Source of the DNA: Acanthacorydalis orientalis
Lineage: Eukaryota > Arthropoda > Insecta > Megaloptera > Corydalidae
Reading direction: 5' to 3'
Assembly: GCA_034766995.1 (NCBI GenBank)
Contig: CM068315.1
Coordinates: 45,466,162 to 45,530,161 of the forward strand
DNA: 64,000 nucleotides
The notes under the pieces are model-generated. The model was not told the origin of the DNA. It did not search any database and saw nothing but the letters and a program-made list of their open reading frames with translations. Shown piece after piece: positions 40,025 through 52,200 of the stretch. Every line of letters starts with the position of its first letter. Positions within the stretch are counted from its first letter, which is position 1. The position numbers and the translations under genes were made by a program.

Positions 40025-40797
40025 GTAAATATAAAATAAATTCTGATATCTATAAATAGATGTTATGTACTTAATTGTTATTAAAAGCAATGATAGTAAT
40101 TCATTTTGAATCTGAATTAATTTAATTTAACAAAAACAACATCCGTTCATATGAACAATTGTCCTTTTTAGAACTTCAAACTGTATAATCGCTCACTGAT
40201 TAAATACTGTTTTCAAATCTAATTTATTGAATTGTTTCCATGAATCAGTAATGTTACTGGTTTACATTTATGTATTTAATTAAATATTTTTTCATTAAGT
40301 ACCTTAGATAACAAACTATTATATGCATAAGTGTGTACAAAATTTCCAGTAACACTTCAATGTCTAATAATTATATTGAATTAGGTTAATGTACTTATTT
40401 AACATATAATAATAAATTAGTAATACATTAAATGCAAATTTCTTCAATTTGTATATTTTATATCTTCACGAGTTTCAAGATTTCCAGTATATAAACAACA
40501 ACAAAAATAAAACGCACTTACTGTTTTTAATAAGTCCGTGTCACAAAAACAAGTCTATTTACGTTTTTACAGATATTTCGTTTTGGTATACGATAAAAAG
40601 GTAAATATTTATACCTTTTTCTTTACATTATACATTCAACCTTGCCCAATATTAATTAATTATATTCTTATACACGTGTACATAATATTTATGGTTTGGT
40701 GACGTTCAATAAAAATATAATCACTTGTTATTGAAAATGTATTAGATATGTAAAACTTGTATTATTTAAGTGCATAATGTATAAGATATGAATATAA

Positions 40798-40834
<37 letters not shown>

Positions 40835-41452
40835 CTCAAAATATAAGTTCATAAATAGGATTAACAGGAATTTTAAATATTGTTACGAATAGGATATAAT
40901 TAAGTTTTAAGAAGTGTACCAATAGGATTTATATTAAAGTTTACATCAAATTATCGTAAAACAATACAAAGTAATTTAAATTATTGATTTACTTAGGTTT
41001 AATACGAACTTTTATTTTTTAACATCAGTAATTAAAACTAACAAACCTATTTTTTGTATAACTAGAAAATATATTTGATTTTATATTATAAAATTTCAAA
41101 TATTTTCTAATAAGATTACGACTATGTTCGTAAATTAGTTGAAAATAAATATATTTAATACCTACAAGTGATATTTTTTTATTATATAATTCTTTTTAAC
41201 GAATGGAAAATTGTTAACTTCGTTTCTTCATCTATTTTTTATGTTATTATTTTGTTAAAATAATAAAACTATTAAATTGTTAATAGTATTCTTATTTTAA
41301 GCTACCACGTTTATACCCAATTGACTATTTTCTGACTTATTTGCATTTAATAAATAAATTAATAATATCAAATATTTGGAAGTATCTGAAATTATTTTTA
41401 TTTTCATTTTATAATAACCTATACGGGGTACTTTTCTCTTGTATTTTATTTA

Positions 41453-41521
<69 letters not shown>

Positions 41522-41538
41522 TATATATATATATATAC

Positions 41539-41601
<63 letters not shown>

Positions 41602-41785
41602 GTGCGTTAATGATCCTTGTTTGTTGATCAATTTTGTATACATATGTTATTATTAGATATAATTTTTATACCAAGTAAAATTATTCACAATATTTTAATA
41701 AATTAGTTACAAGGTAATATTGTTGAGAATATTGTCTTACATACTTCATAACATACGTCAGACGTTTACAGTTTAAACACACAAC
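39981..41785. other. AT-rich interval, large compound TA array
   Basis: Arrays at 39982-40019, 40803-40830 and a 130-bp interrupted array at 41458-41590 with CATAT interruptions. No gene. Confidence 0.5.
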
Positions 41786-41786
41786 T

Positions 41787-41882
<96 letters not shown>

Positions 41883-41883
41883 A
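41786..41883. repeat. Palindromic (CA)n(TA)n(TG)n microsatellite
   Basis: CTCACACA... at the left and ...TGTGTGAG at the right flank a TA core (41814-41865), so the whole 98-bp block is close to one perfect inverted repeat able to extrude as a cruciform. Confidence 0.85.
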
Positions 41884-42602
41884 GTCAGAGGGAGAGAAAA
41901 AATACTGGAAATGTATGGAAAAAGGAGCATTTTATCATTCAAAATGGAATATTTTTAAAATAAATGTATTAATTAGAGAAATATTCACGTTTTTGTTGTT
42001 ATTTGGGGTATAAGGGTGCGTTGACAACTAAGATGTAAAATATCAGCATTTTTTGATATATATATATATATAAATATTTTTTTATAATTTCAATATTTAA
42101 TTTATTCCATTGATTCTCAACCGGAGATATATGAATCTCTGTGATTGCCTTTTATGTTGCATCCAAAATAAAGAATTTTCATATCCTTAGTTTTCAATAA
42201 AATATTAATTAGATAATTTAAAGAAAAACGATTTTATACGATATACACATATTAATGTTATGTTTACCCCTTAATAATTCGTATGAGAAGTGTTCTATCA
42301 ACGCGGATATGACATTAAATGCACTGGGTAAGTCTATTCTTGTTTTTAATTTCAGATTTTTAATAACGATGCATTCTTTTTGTTATAAATGTTATGAATA
42401 GAGATTATTTTTTGGGCTCTCTACAGGTAGATATATAAATACAAAAATGCGTCCCTATTGATGTCTGTTTACAATCTAGCGCATAATTGAGGACTCAAAC
42501 CAAGTATACCTCGCCCAAGGAAGCAGATAAAAGTTGATTTAATCTATAAAGTTGTTATATAATTGATAATTTATCGGTGATTCAAATATTTTAGCCTACA
42601 AT

Positions 42603-42696
<94 letters not shown>

Positions 42697-42929
42697 CAGA
42701 ATATGGTATTTGCTTAGCTCTTTATATGAAATAAAATCTGTTTATTACAATTTGAAAGTGTAATATCAAAACAAATAGATTCTTCGCAAACAGTAAGGAA
42801 TTTCAACCATTTTACTAGTCATCTAAACAAACAAATAAATTATATTAGAAATAATCGACGGACAAAATAATAGACAAGACTATATATTTTCTTATTTAAA
42901 CATCATTAAAAATCCATAAAACCGATATT
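41884..42929. other. AT-rich interval with TA arrays
   Basis: Short GA-rich tail after the palindrome, a TA run at 42057-42072 and an 85-bp array at 42605-42691. A mildly GC-richer patch at 42470-42535 (GAGGACTCAAACC, CCTCGCCCAAGG) has no recognised feature. Confidence 0.5.
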
Positions 42930-43290
42930 GGTGAATTTTTCTATCCGGATAAATAAAATGAACATCGCACATGTTGAATATAAATAGCTTAATAAGGGGG
43001 CCAAGACGCGGCGACCAATAGAAATGCGCGAGCTTGTCAACGCCCGCTTCGATTCAAGTGTGCAAACTACGTCATTAGTAAAATTGCAAATTATGTATGG
43101 TTCGTTTGGAGCACATAGCAAATATTGGCAGTTATATAACGTCGCAAAAACTTAAAAACAGGTTTCGTGGCATTACACTCACGCTATGACCTTCATACTT
43201 GTTTTCACGATCATGGGCGTACGCACCATTATTGTTCGTCTCGTGTACGTGTGCATAGGCCATTATGTCTAATGTCATCGATATCAATAT
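42930..43290. promoter_or_regulatory. GC-richer island with CCAAT, CRE-like and TATA-like motifs
   Basis: In a desert of very low GC, this 360-bp island has TATAAATAG (42979-42987), GGGGGCCAAGACGCGGCGAC, CCAATAG (43015-43021), GCGCGAG, TACGTCATTA (CRE-like, about 43069-43078) and TATATAACGTCG (43133-43144), then GGCGTACGCACC. Motif order allows a promoter on either strand; on the minus strand ATTGG precedes TATTTATA. No open frame of coding character starts here. It could be a promoter, enhancer or 5' UTR of a gene outside the window. Confidence 0.35.
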
Positions 43291-43443
43291 GCCATAAACA
43301 TTTTTTTTCATTACCGAAAAAAATGTCTTTTTAATTTCTCATTCAAACATAACACGTGCGATGAATAATATGAACTTAATAATCTGTATAACTTTTTCAT
43401 TTTTTTATTCTTTGTCTTCATCGTTTAATACATAATCATGCAC

Positions 43444-43505
<62 letters not shown>

Positions 43506-44270
43506 TACTGTACAGAATATTAAATATATCAATCTGAATTAAAACTTGTTAATTAGACATATTTATATAAGTATTAACAATATATAATAAACTTTTCTTG
43601 TACATTCTGTTTAAAGCATTTAAACAATACCAATACTGTATTGTCAAACAACGATTGAGTTTTGATTCAAACATCGTGTTTAGCGAACATATGTAAAATA
43701 ATCGTGAAAATGTCGTAAAATAGATTAAAATGGGGTAAAAAATAAATATATTAGAATGTTTATTGGACTAGAAATCTCAATAAACGTCCAAAATACAATT
43801 AAAGATTAAATTTTCAATGACAATGATCGTATCACATATATTTACAAGCAGAGTTACAATTTCGATCGCTAATTTGAGATTTTAAAAATTTAATTAAGGT
43901 TTTCATGACGAATCAATCAATAGCTTATACTAAATACATAATACATTTCGAATATTAAATAAAAGTATATCAACTGGCATAATTAATCAGTTTCGGGATT
44001 TAAGATATTAGCTTTGTATATTATTTAATTTGACTCTGCGGTAAAATCTATCAAATATAAACTTTTAAGTGTTTATTTTAATCTATTAAAAATATTTTCC
44101 TTAACGTCCAGTAAAGATGATTAAAAGAAACTGTTGTACATAATCATGAGTACTTTCATATAAATTTCCAAAAAGAAATTAATCAGAGAACATTTTTTGA
44201 TTTTACAATATTTATACATATTTTTAATTAACTTCACACTACACAAACATATTATTTTGATATACATTTT

Positions 44271-44331
<61 letters not shown>

Positions 44332-44719
44332 TATATATTTATATATATAATAGATTATCTAAGATATGAAAATGAGGTTGCTTGGGTAATGTACTTACAT
44401 TATGATAATTACAACTGATAATTAAATTAAAACAATCTTTTATCTAAACTCAATACATTGAGTTTTACGAAAGGACAGCTCTGGGTTTCACGAGGATTTA
44501 TGAAGATATTTCATAATTAGATACTTAAGGTATGATATTTCTAAATATATACCATGAAATTAATGTCATATGGGGATTTTTTACTTCGGAATATGTATCT
44601 ATTATATAAAAGTTAATACTAAAGATTATAAATTATAGAATTATTTTAAATGTTACGAGGAAAATTATTAATAAAAAATATTATTTACAAATCATTCTAC
44701 TTACAATAACATGTATGTA

Positions 44720-44765
<46 letters not shown>
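43291..44765. other. AT-rich interval with TA arrays
   Basis: Arrays at 43446-43502, 44283-44339 and 44724-44765. No gene recognised. Confidence 0.5.
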
Positions 44766-44769
<4 letters not shown>

Positions 44770-45251
44770 GTGTAGAAATTATGTTATTGCATTTTTTATA
44801 GAATATGAATATTTATGGAAAAATGGAATACACCTCAATCCTCAAATAGCTACCATTATTTTATATAAATTTACTACATCTGTCGGGTAACTTATGAATA
44901 CCTTGTCGATGAAGTCTTAATGCTGTTTCGGACCTCTTCCACTGTTTTAGCATTTTTTGCATATTTTATGCATCACAACACCTTCCTCAAAGTTGAACAA
45001 ATCATTCTCGCGACTTCGACAACTTTTATTTTAACTTGAAGTGAAATGTATGTAATGCCTAACATGCTGATTTTCGGATGGCATCGTGTTCACTATTGCT
45101 TCGTGAGGTTATGCTAATTGCTTGGCCAAGATATTTAGTGTTTTTAAATGTTAAGGTTGGCACTTTAAAACACTAAAACGTCGAGAAAATATTTTAATTT
45201 AAAACAGAGCTATGATTGATTCAATTGAAAAGCACAGATTTAATTTTACAC

Positions 45252-45257
<6 letters not shown>
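44766..45257. mobile_element. TIR element copy 1 (mariner-like ends, about 490 bp)
   Basis: Ends are inverted (TTAGGTGTAGAAATTA at 44766; reverse complement of the right end TTAGGTGTAAAATTAAATC) and lie directly between two TA arrays. Internal blocks such as CTGTCGGGTAACTTATGAAT, CATCGTGTTCACTA, TGCTTGGCCAAGATAT and TTTTTAAATGTTAAGGTTGG recur in the same order at 55227-55750. No intact frame; likely an internally deleted mariner-type element. Confidence 0.75.
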
Positions 45258-45297
<40 letters not shown>

Positions 45298-45838
45298 TAC
45301 ATATATACATATATATATACAAAAATAATTTTTGTATTTAGATTACTAGTACACAATATAAAATTGGATGAAAATTATAAATATAAAAATGATAAGCATC
45401 AATTTTTATTTCAATTTTAGAACAATTGCAGGTAAAAAATTGCATGTATGTATATATATATATATATATTTAAATATAATTATGTTTAATGAATAATAGG
45501 TTTTAAAAAATAATAAATGAGTATATAAAGTTAAAAATAATTTATCGAAAATAAATCCAACAAAAAATAATTAAATAGTCAATATCTAAATTCAATAAAA
45601 CGAATTGTCTATTAAATTGTATATATATATATATTTTTTTTTATATTTGATTGTATCATATTTTTTTTTTAAACATCATCTAAAAGTAATTAAGAATATA
45701 TTAAGAATTTTTTCTCTATTTTAAATATATAGTAAAACGCTTAACGTTACAGAAAACGCTTTTTTTTTAAAAATGTGTACCTAGTTTTACTTATAACATA
45801 TACTAGTTTTACTATTAATTATGTTTTCAATATTGATG

Positions 45839-45917
<79 letters not shown>

Positions 45918-46583
45918 GATTTTAAACCAGTTCAAAATGAATATAGCAAAAAGGAACTATTCAAAATCGGAAAGCATATAAATATACTATCTGTCTATTT
46001 TTTAAAAATATAAATATAGAGAATTTAATAGAATATATAAAAAAACATATTTGTTGTTCCACATTAAATATGCTTTTTATTGGTACAGAGAATGTAAGGA
46101 GGTTATTTCATTGAAAAGCAATTTTAATATTATTTAATCTTTTATGTTTATATAATTATTTCGTTAAAATGATAATTAGTAAATGTACCAAATTTTCGAT
46201 TATATTTTAATAAACAATATATTATACACTATAGTGATATGTGATTTGTACATATATATATATATATTAGTACAAAATATTTTCTTAAACATTGAAAACA
46301 AACTTTTCAATAACAGTTCAATTATTTAAATTTTATTACATACGTATATCTTTATATAAGCAAACAAATTTAAAAAAATATATGGAATAACTTGTTTTTT
46401 GTTTATCTAGTTTTTGTTCAATTTTAAAAATCATTCTATACAAATGTGCAAACAATAACATAAATTATACGATTCACGAATTTTAATACGCAAAAGATAC
46501 AAGCTATATTTAATCAAATTAAAGGTTCGTTAAGTTGCCCCCTGGCTGTTTTTTTTTTAAAAAAAAATAAATATTAACATAAT

Positions 46584-46641
<58 letters not shown>

Positions 46642-47313
46642 GAATATTAGAAAGTAATATAGATATTTTATAACTTTTTTGTGTTCAACTTTAATTAGTA
46701 ATTATCAATTTTATTTTTGTACAATATAAAAAAATCTAAAATAAAGTTATTTTTTTTAAAAAAAAAACAAAAATAGATATCAGTAGAAACAAAAAAAAAC
46801 TATTGATATTTTAATTAAAATTTGAACAAAAATGAGAATACATTTATTATTCACATGTTAAAATTTATATTTCTTTTTAATTTTTTTAACTTAATCTAAT
46901 AGAAATTAATAATTAATTGAAATAGCTGTGTAAATAAATGTTCATATTACCTTTAAGAAACCAAAATCTGTTTATTTTTTGAAAAGTACAGAAAATAGTA
47001 TAGCATGATTTTCAAATTTACCTTCGGATAACAAAAAGTTCATAGTTTACATATTTTATTCAGTTCCAGTTATTTCATATTTATTGGATAGCTATCAAAT
47101 GAGTAGGTTATTATTAATCAAAGATAATATAGATATTATTTTAAATAGTTATTTTAATTAATTATTACTTTTTATTAAAGTTAAAATAAATTGGGACTTT
47201 AATTAAACCACTGTATTCAATTAAATTAACATTGTGAAGTTTATGTTCATATTTGAATTATTTTAAGCATACATTTGTTTTTTAATGAAAATTCTATCCA
47301 TCTATTTATTTAT

Positions 47314-47370
<57 letters not shown>

Positions 47371-47695
47371 TAATATATTTAAAATTCGAGAAATAAAAAT
47401 ATTTTATTAATCAACGATTATTTTTTAGTAATAATAATAAAATTATGAATAATTTTTTTTTCACATTTTTTTTCTTTTTAATAGAACTTTTCGTATAATA
47501 AATCAGATGTATTAAAATTTACGGAACATAAAAGATTCAAACAGATGTAATATGCTTTCGAAAAATATTATTGTTGTTTTGATAATCAGTACGTGTGTTT
47601 TTAACCGTTTCCGTTATTTTTATCTACAAAATATACATCCGTAATCAACTTATATAGATGATAGTTTTTTTTTCATTAATTTTAACACATTTATG

Positions 47696-47749
<54 letters not shown>

Positions 47750-47829
47750 GCTTATATTTGATATATGACACATTTTATAATAAATATGCTATCAGTGCAA
47801 TTTTAAAATATTTGCAGGTAAAAAATTGC

Positions 47830-47912
<83 letters not shown>

Positions 47913-48279
47913 ATACATAAAATACTAATTACACTTTGATACAAATTTAATACTTTTTTACTGTATATATACTAGTAAATAGTTATATTTCATTAACATA
48001 TTTAAAAAGAATAGAATTTGGAAAATATTGTGTCTTCAGTACAAAATTTATGCGTTTATATAGTTAATATATGAATTGTTACTGCAAGAAATATTTCCTG
48101 TCGACTACTTTATTCTTTCTATTTTAATTAAGTTACTCTCAAATATGAAATAATTACATTGAAAATGTAGTCGTCCTTACGTTCAATGTTCTTAGAATTA
48201 GAAATATTTTAAGATCAATAATATATATCTTCATGTGTTTATGGATGTGTATATGTGTGTGTGCATGTATGTATGTATG

Positions 48280-48364
<85 letters not shown>

Positions 48365-49459
48365 TAATATATTTATAATATTTAAGAAGTTTTATATAAA
48401 TGGGATTGTGATAAAAAAGTAATAATAATAGAAATTATTGTACAAAATTATCTGATATGTTTATATGATTTCAAGTCAGTAACATGTTATAGAAACGTAT
48501 TTATTAAAAATTCTGTGTTCAATGTATTTATTAATTCTTGAGACAGTATTCAATTATAATTTATTCCAATCGACAATATTTTCTGCTCGATAATAATTGT
48601 ATTTCTAGGTCACACTATCAAATATATTCCTAATATTTAGTCATAACACTGAAAATAGACTCGAAAGTACTTCAATGTCTTCAATAGTAAATGATATTAG
48701 ACAACACCTCAAACTATGTTATTTTTAGTTTGTTTGTTTTTAAATTACGTTACAGAACCAATCCGTCTGACATGTAAACATGATGGTTCTATTTCGACAT
48801 TGTCAAATATTTTCGTTATTTATAATATTACTGGCCTTTTCTTTCTTACATAATGGTTTTATTAGAACTGTATTCGAAACCATTCAGTGTTTTATTTAAA
48901 TAAATAAATTGTATCTTAAAATAAATTAAAAAAATAATATTAGCATATTCGCTCATTTTTTATTTAGTTATTTAATTAATTATACATAACTTTTGGAAAA
49001 GTTATTTTCCATAAGCTTTAACGAACAAATGATCAACTAAGCATGGTTGATGAAGATGAGACTAGACCATCTGGTATTGCTACCGTGATTGTTTCTGACA
49101 AATATTCTGGTTTGGATTAAATGATTCTTGTTGTTTAAATACATCATATGTTAACTTCAAAATATAATTTTATATTAGAGTATTTAAATAGACTTAAGGA
49201 AAAAATTTCACCGTGTTTATTTTCTAAATCTATCAGATAAGCATGCACTCTTTAATATTTTGTCCACGTTTTTGTGAATAGATTGTGAATAGTTCAAGAT
49301 TTCAAGCAAATTTATCTACGTGCGAAATAAATTTAGGAAAAGGCTCGTTAAACACATGTTTTCCTAAATAAGAATTAGCTAGTTATTTAGAGTTTAAAGG
49401 GCATTCGACAAATAGCATCATTAGTGTCCAAACATAAATAAGAGAATTACTGTGTATAT
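45258..49459. other. AT-rich interval dense in TA arrays
   Basis: Arrays at 45258-45320 (with CATATA), 45451-45470, 45842-45913, 46589-46639, 47325-47365, 47700-47747, 47829-47909 and 48283-48360. An exact 20-mer, TTGCAGGTAAAAAATTGCAT, occurs at 45426-45445 and 47812-47831, each directly before a TA array. A 25-codon ATG frame of gene-like composition lies at 49043-49120. No gene recognised. Confidence 0.5.
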
Positions 49460-49807
49460 ATATATAGCGTAGAATTTAGACAGGGATAACAGGAGTCACT
49501 GCCCAGGGTGGAAAATTTTAATGAGCGACAAATTTTGAAAAGCTGGAAATTTTATTTTCAATCATAATCAAATTTTGTTTTTGAAATTTATGTAACAGAA
49601 CTTCATAATTTGCATTTTTTAAATAAATTAAATGAATGGAAAATTTTACAAATTTTTTAGTGAATATTAAATTTTTTTGCTGTTGAAATGTTTTCAAAAT
49701 TACCAACATTCACAGATTTCTCTTAATTCATTTGGACGAAATTTGGGAGGGAGGAGGAATTTCATTGGTGGCCCAAGAGCAGCATCTAGTGTGAATTCGG
49801 TCTTGTG

Positions 49808-49809
<2 letters not shown>
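49460..49809. mobile_element. Unassigned insert between TA arrays (possible hAT-like)
   Basis: A 350-bp block of distinct composition: CAGGGATAACAGG and CACTGCCCAGGGTGG at the left (from 49481), AAATTTTG-rich repeats, then GGGAGGGAGGAGGAATTTC and GTGGCCCAAGAGCAGCATC near the right, followed at once by TGTATG and a TA array. The CAGGG start recalls hAT ends, but no matching inverted end was found. Confidence 0.3.
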
Positions 49810-49864
<55 letters not shown>

Positions 49865-50557
49865 TGTAATACTGAACTGTTTTAAAACTACTATTGTGTT
49901 TATAAATACCAGTTATTTATTTTTACATAATTACCGAAATAATTTATAATTTTAATTATTTATAGAAATTACTATACAAACTTAACAATATAAGTGAGAA
50001 AAAGATGATAATTTAAAGATTTATAAATTAAAATGGTTGTAAAAAAACTATAAAATTCTACATAAACATGATAAACAAATAGGATATTAAATAGAAAGCA
50101 AGAAAAGAAAGAATATGCAGTACTTAAAGCGTGTACTGCCGGAAAGAATTACAAGTACTATAGATTTTTTTTTGAAATTGAAAGTAGAATATTTAAAAAA
50201 AGATACAATTTGCGTAACTTGGGAAAAGTAAGTAAAATATTTAATAAAAAAAATGAAGAATTTTCATTGGAAGAGAATAGTAAAAAGTCAGTAAAATAGT
50301 AAAAAGAAAATCTAAAACAATTTTCGGTGCTTTTAAATAAATCAACATTTGTTTATAAACTATAAACGTTAAGAAAATTGTTAATTATATTGTTTTAATT
50401 GATCAAATAACACGTACAAAACTAGAACATCTACATCTAACTAATACAAATGGAATATAAATGACTATTATTCTAAGTAATGTCATTGTAATAAATTGTT
50501 TACATTTCAAAAGTTTCCACAAAGAAATCGACCTTTATTGTTAATCTACTTGAACGT
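49810..50557. other. AT-rich interval without genes
   Basis: A TA array at 49810-49861, then A-rich sequence with no feature that could be identified. Confidence 0.45.
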
Positions 50558-50710
50558 TTATCTGTACTTAAATAAATAAAGACTACACCTCACTTCACCC
50601 ACCCTATTAAGATTGTACTTGATTAAGTAGATGGCATAAATGCATTCATTATCATTACACTGCACACAAAATACCATAATATTATTTTGAATAATGTAGT
50701 TTACATTACC

Positions 50711-50749
50711 TGTTGCAAACGTATCCAATGTCAAGGCCGAGTCTGTCAT
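50711..50749 (-). other. Exon-like segment with ATG and donor site
   Basis: On the minus strand an ATG at 50749 opens MTDSALTLDTFAT, and the frame then meets CAACAG followed by GTAATG, a good splice donor (exon end at about 50710). Upstream lies GC-richer sequence with TCACGTCATG. This could be a first coding exon of a minus-strand gene, but no partner exon was found, so it is only a candidate. Confidence 0.2.
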
Positions 50750-51482
50750 GACGTGAAGATATATTGCGTGTTGAAAGGGACAGCAAGATGTGGAGCGTCA
50801 TTGTACTTTCTGGAATCAAAATGAATGTCATTTGCACGTTTATGAAAGTTCAAAGACGTATTTGTTTTATATATTAATTTTATTGCAGTTGTAAATATGA
50901 TTCCGAACAATAGGAAATTATATATGGCACTTAATATTGTTTGCACAAATAATGCAGATTCTGTTTCTAATAAAAAATGTCACCAGTTCATATATTTTTG
51001 TATAGTCATTTATATTTTAATGTAAATATAAATAAATATACAAATAAAAAAATCATTCTAATGAATATTCTATATGAACAATTAGCCAGCGTGCTTTTTC
51101 AAATCAATATTTTTTAAATGAATAAGACAAAATGTTACAAATTAGTATTGATATATAATTTTAACTTTATAAGTAATACATTTTTTTTAATATACGTATT
51201 TATAATTTAATTTATTTTGATCAAACATTTAAATTAAATTATTAGAATGGCATTTATTGTTTTTGGAAAATTTTATTACAAATTCTTCTTTTTTGGAAAT
51301 AATTTCAACTTAGGATTATTTACTGTTTCTGAAACATTATTCTTATTTCTCAATAGTAAATAAAATTCATTCTTTAACTTTGTATTTAGACTCAAAAAAA
51401 TGTTCGTTTAGAAAGAATAATAATTTTTATTATAAGAAAATTGTCATTCGCATATATTTATATATATATATATATATTTATT

Positions 51483-51547
<65 letters not shown>

Positions 51548-51931
51548 GTATCTAACCGCATTTAACCCACAACCGCATAAAATTGAAGGGCACACGACAT
51601 GATAAACACTTTCAACTCGTTCCCTTCATTAATGAAATGATTTGTAGCACTGTAAACGTTTATAAGAATTACTCATACACTTTATAAGAGGATAATTCTA
51701 ACCTAGACATTTTTCCAGAAATATTTTTAATAGGAAATACTTTCCACGCGTAAAAACATATTTCTTATGTTATTTTTTCATACGTTGCATCATTCTCTAC
51801 GAAAAGTTTTACAGTTGCGCATTTAGAGTGTGGATTCCTATATTACTGTATTAATTAGATGAAACAAAAAATACCTATGATCGTTTAAATTCTAATTAAG
51901 TTTTAATTATGCAACGAAATTTCAAGAATAC
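50750..51931. other. AT-rich interval
   Basis: A slightly GC-richer stretch at 50750-50860, then AT-rich sequence, a TA array with TTTA interruptions at 51459-51541 and another mildly GC-rich patch (51553-51640, ACCCACAACCGC, GGGCACACGACATG). Nothing coding was recognised. Confidence 0.45.
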
Positions 51932-52008
51932 TAATTATGTACTCTCTGAATATAATTATCTATTAAATCCTGATTTTTTATTTATTTTCATTTAATTTTT
52001 AATAAAAG
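51932..52008 (+). repeat. Direct repeat, left copy
   Basis: TAATTATGTACTCTCTGAAT through TTTAATTTTTAATAAAAG recurs at 52123-52200 with about 8 substitutions in 77 bases; a TA array and CA run lie between. A local duplication of about 190 bp pitch. Confidence 0.85.
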
Positions 52009-52043
52009 AAAAGTCTTATATAAATCTTATAAAATACTGGTAC

Positions 52044-52094
<51 letters not shown>

Positions 52095-52122
52095 AACACA
52101 CACACACAATTTTAATAATGTA

Positions 52123-52200
52123 TAAATTATGTATTCTCTGAATATAATTATATATTAAATCTTTATTTTTTATTTATTTTGATTTAATTTTTAATAAAAG
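52123..52200 (+). repeat. Direct repeat, right copy
   Basis: Second copy of the 51932-52008 unit. The similarity resumes after a gap with TACTGATACAGAGAT (52200-52214) against TACTGGTACAGATAT (52035-52049), so the duplicated segment was somewhat longer. Confidence 0.85.

Noticed and set aside
41786..41883. CRISPR-like or tandem array
   Set aside because: Dinucleotide microsatellite palindrome with no spacers; CRISPR arrays are not expected in insect nuclear DNA.
48770..48815. Hairpin GAACCA ... TGGTTC
   Set aside because: A six-base stem with a long loop is not above chance expectation in sequence of this length.
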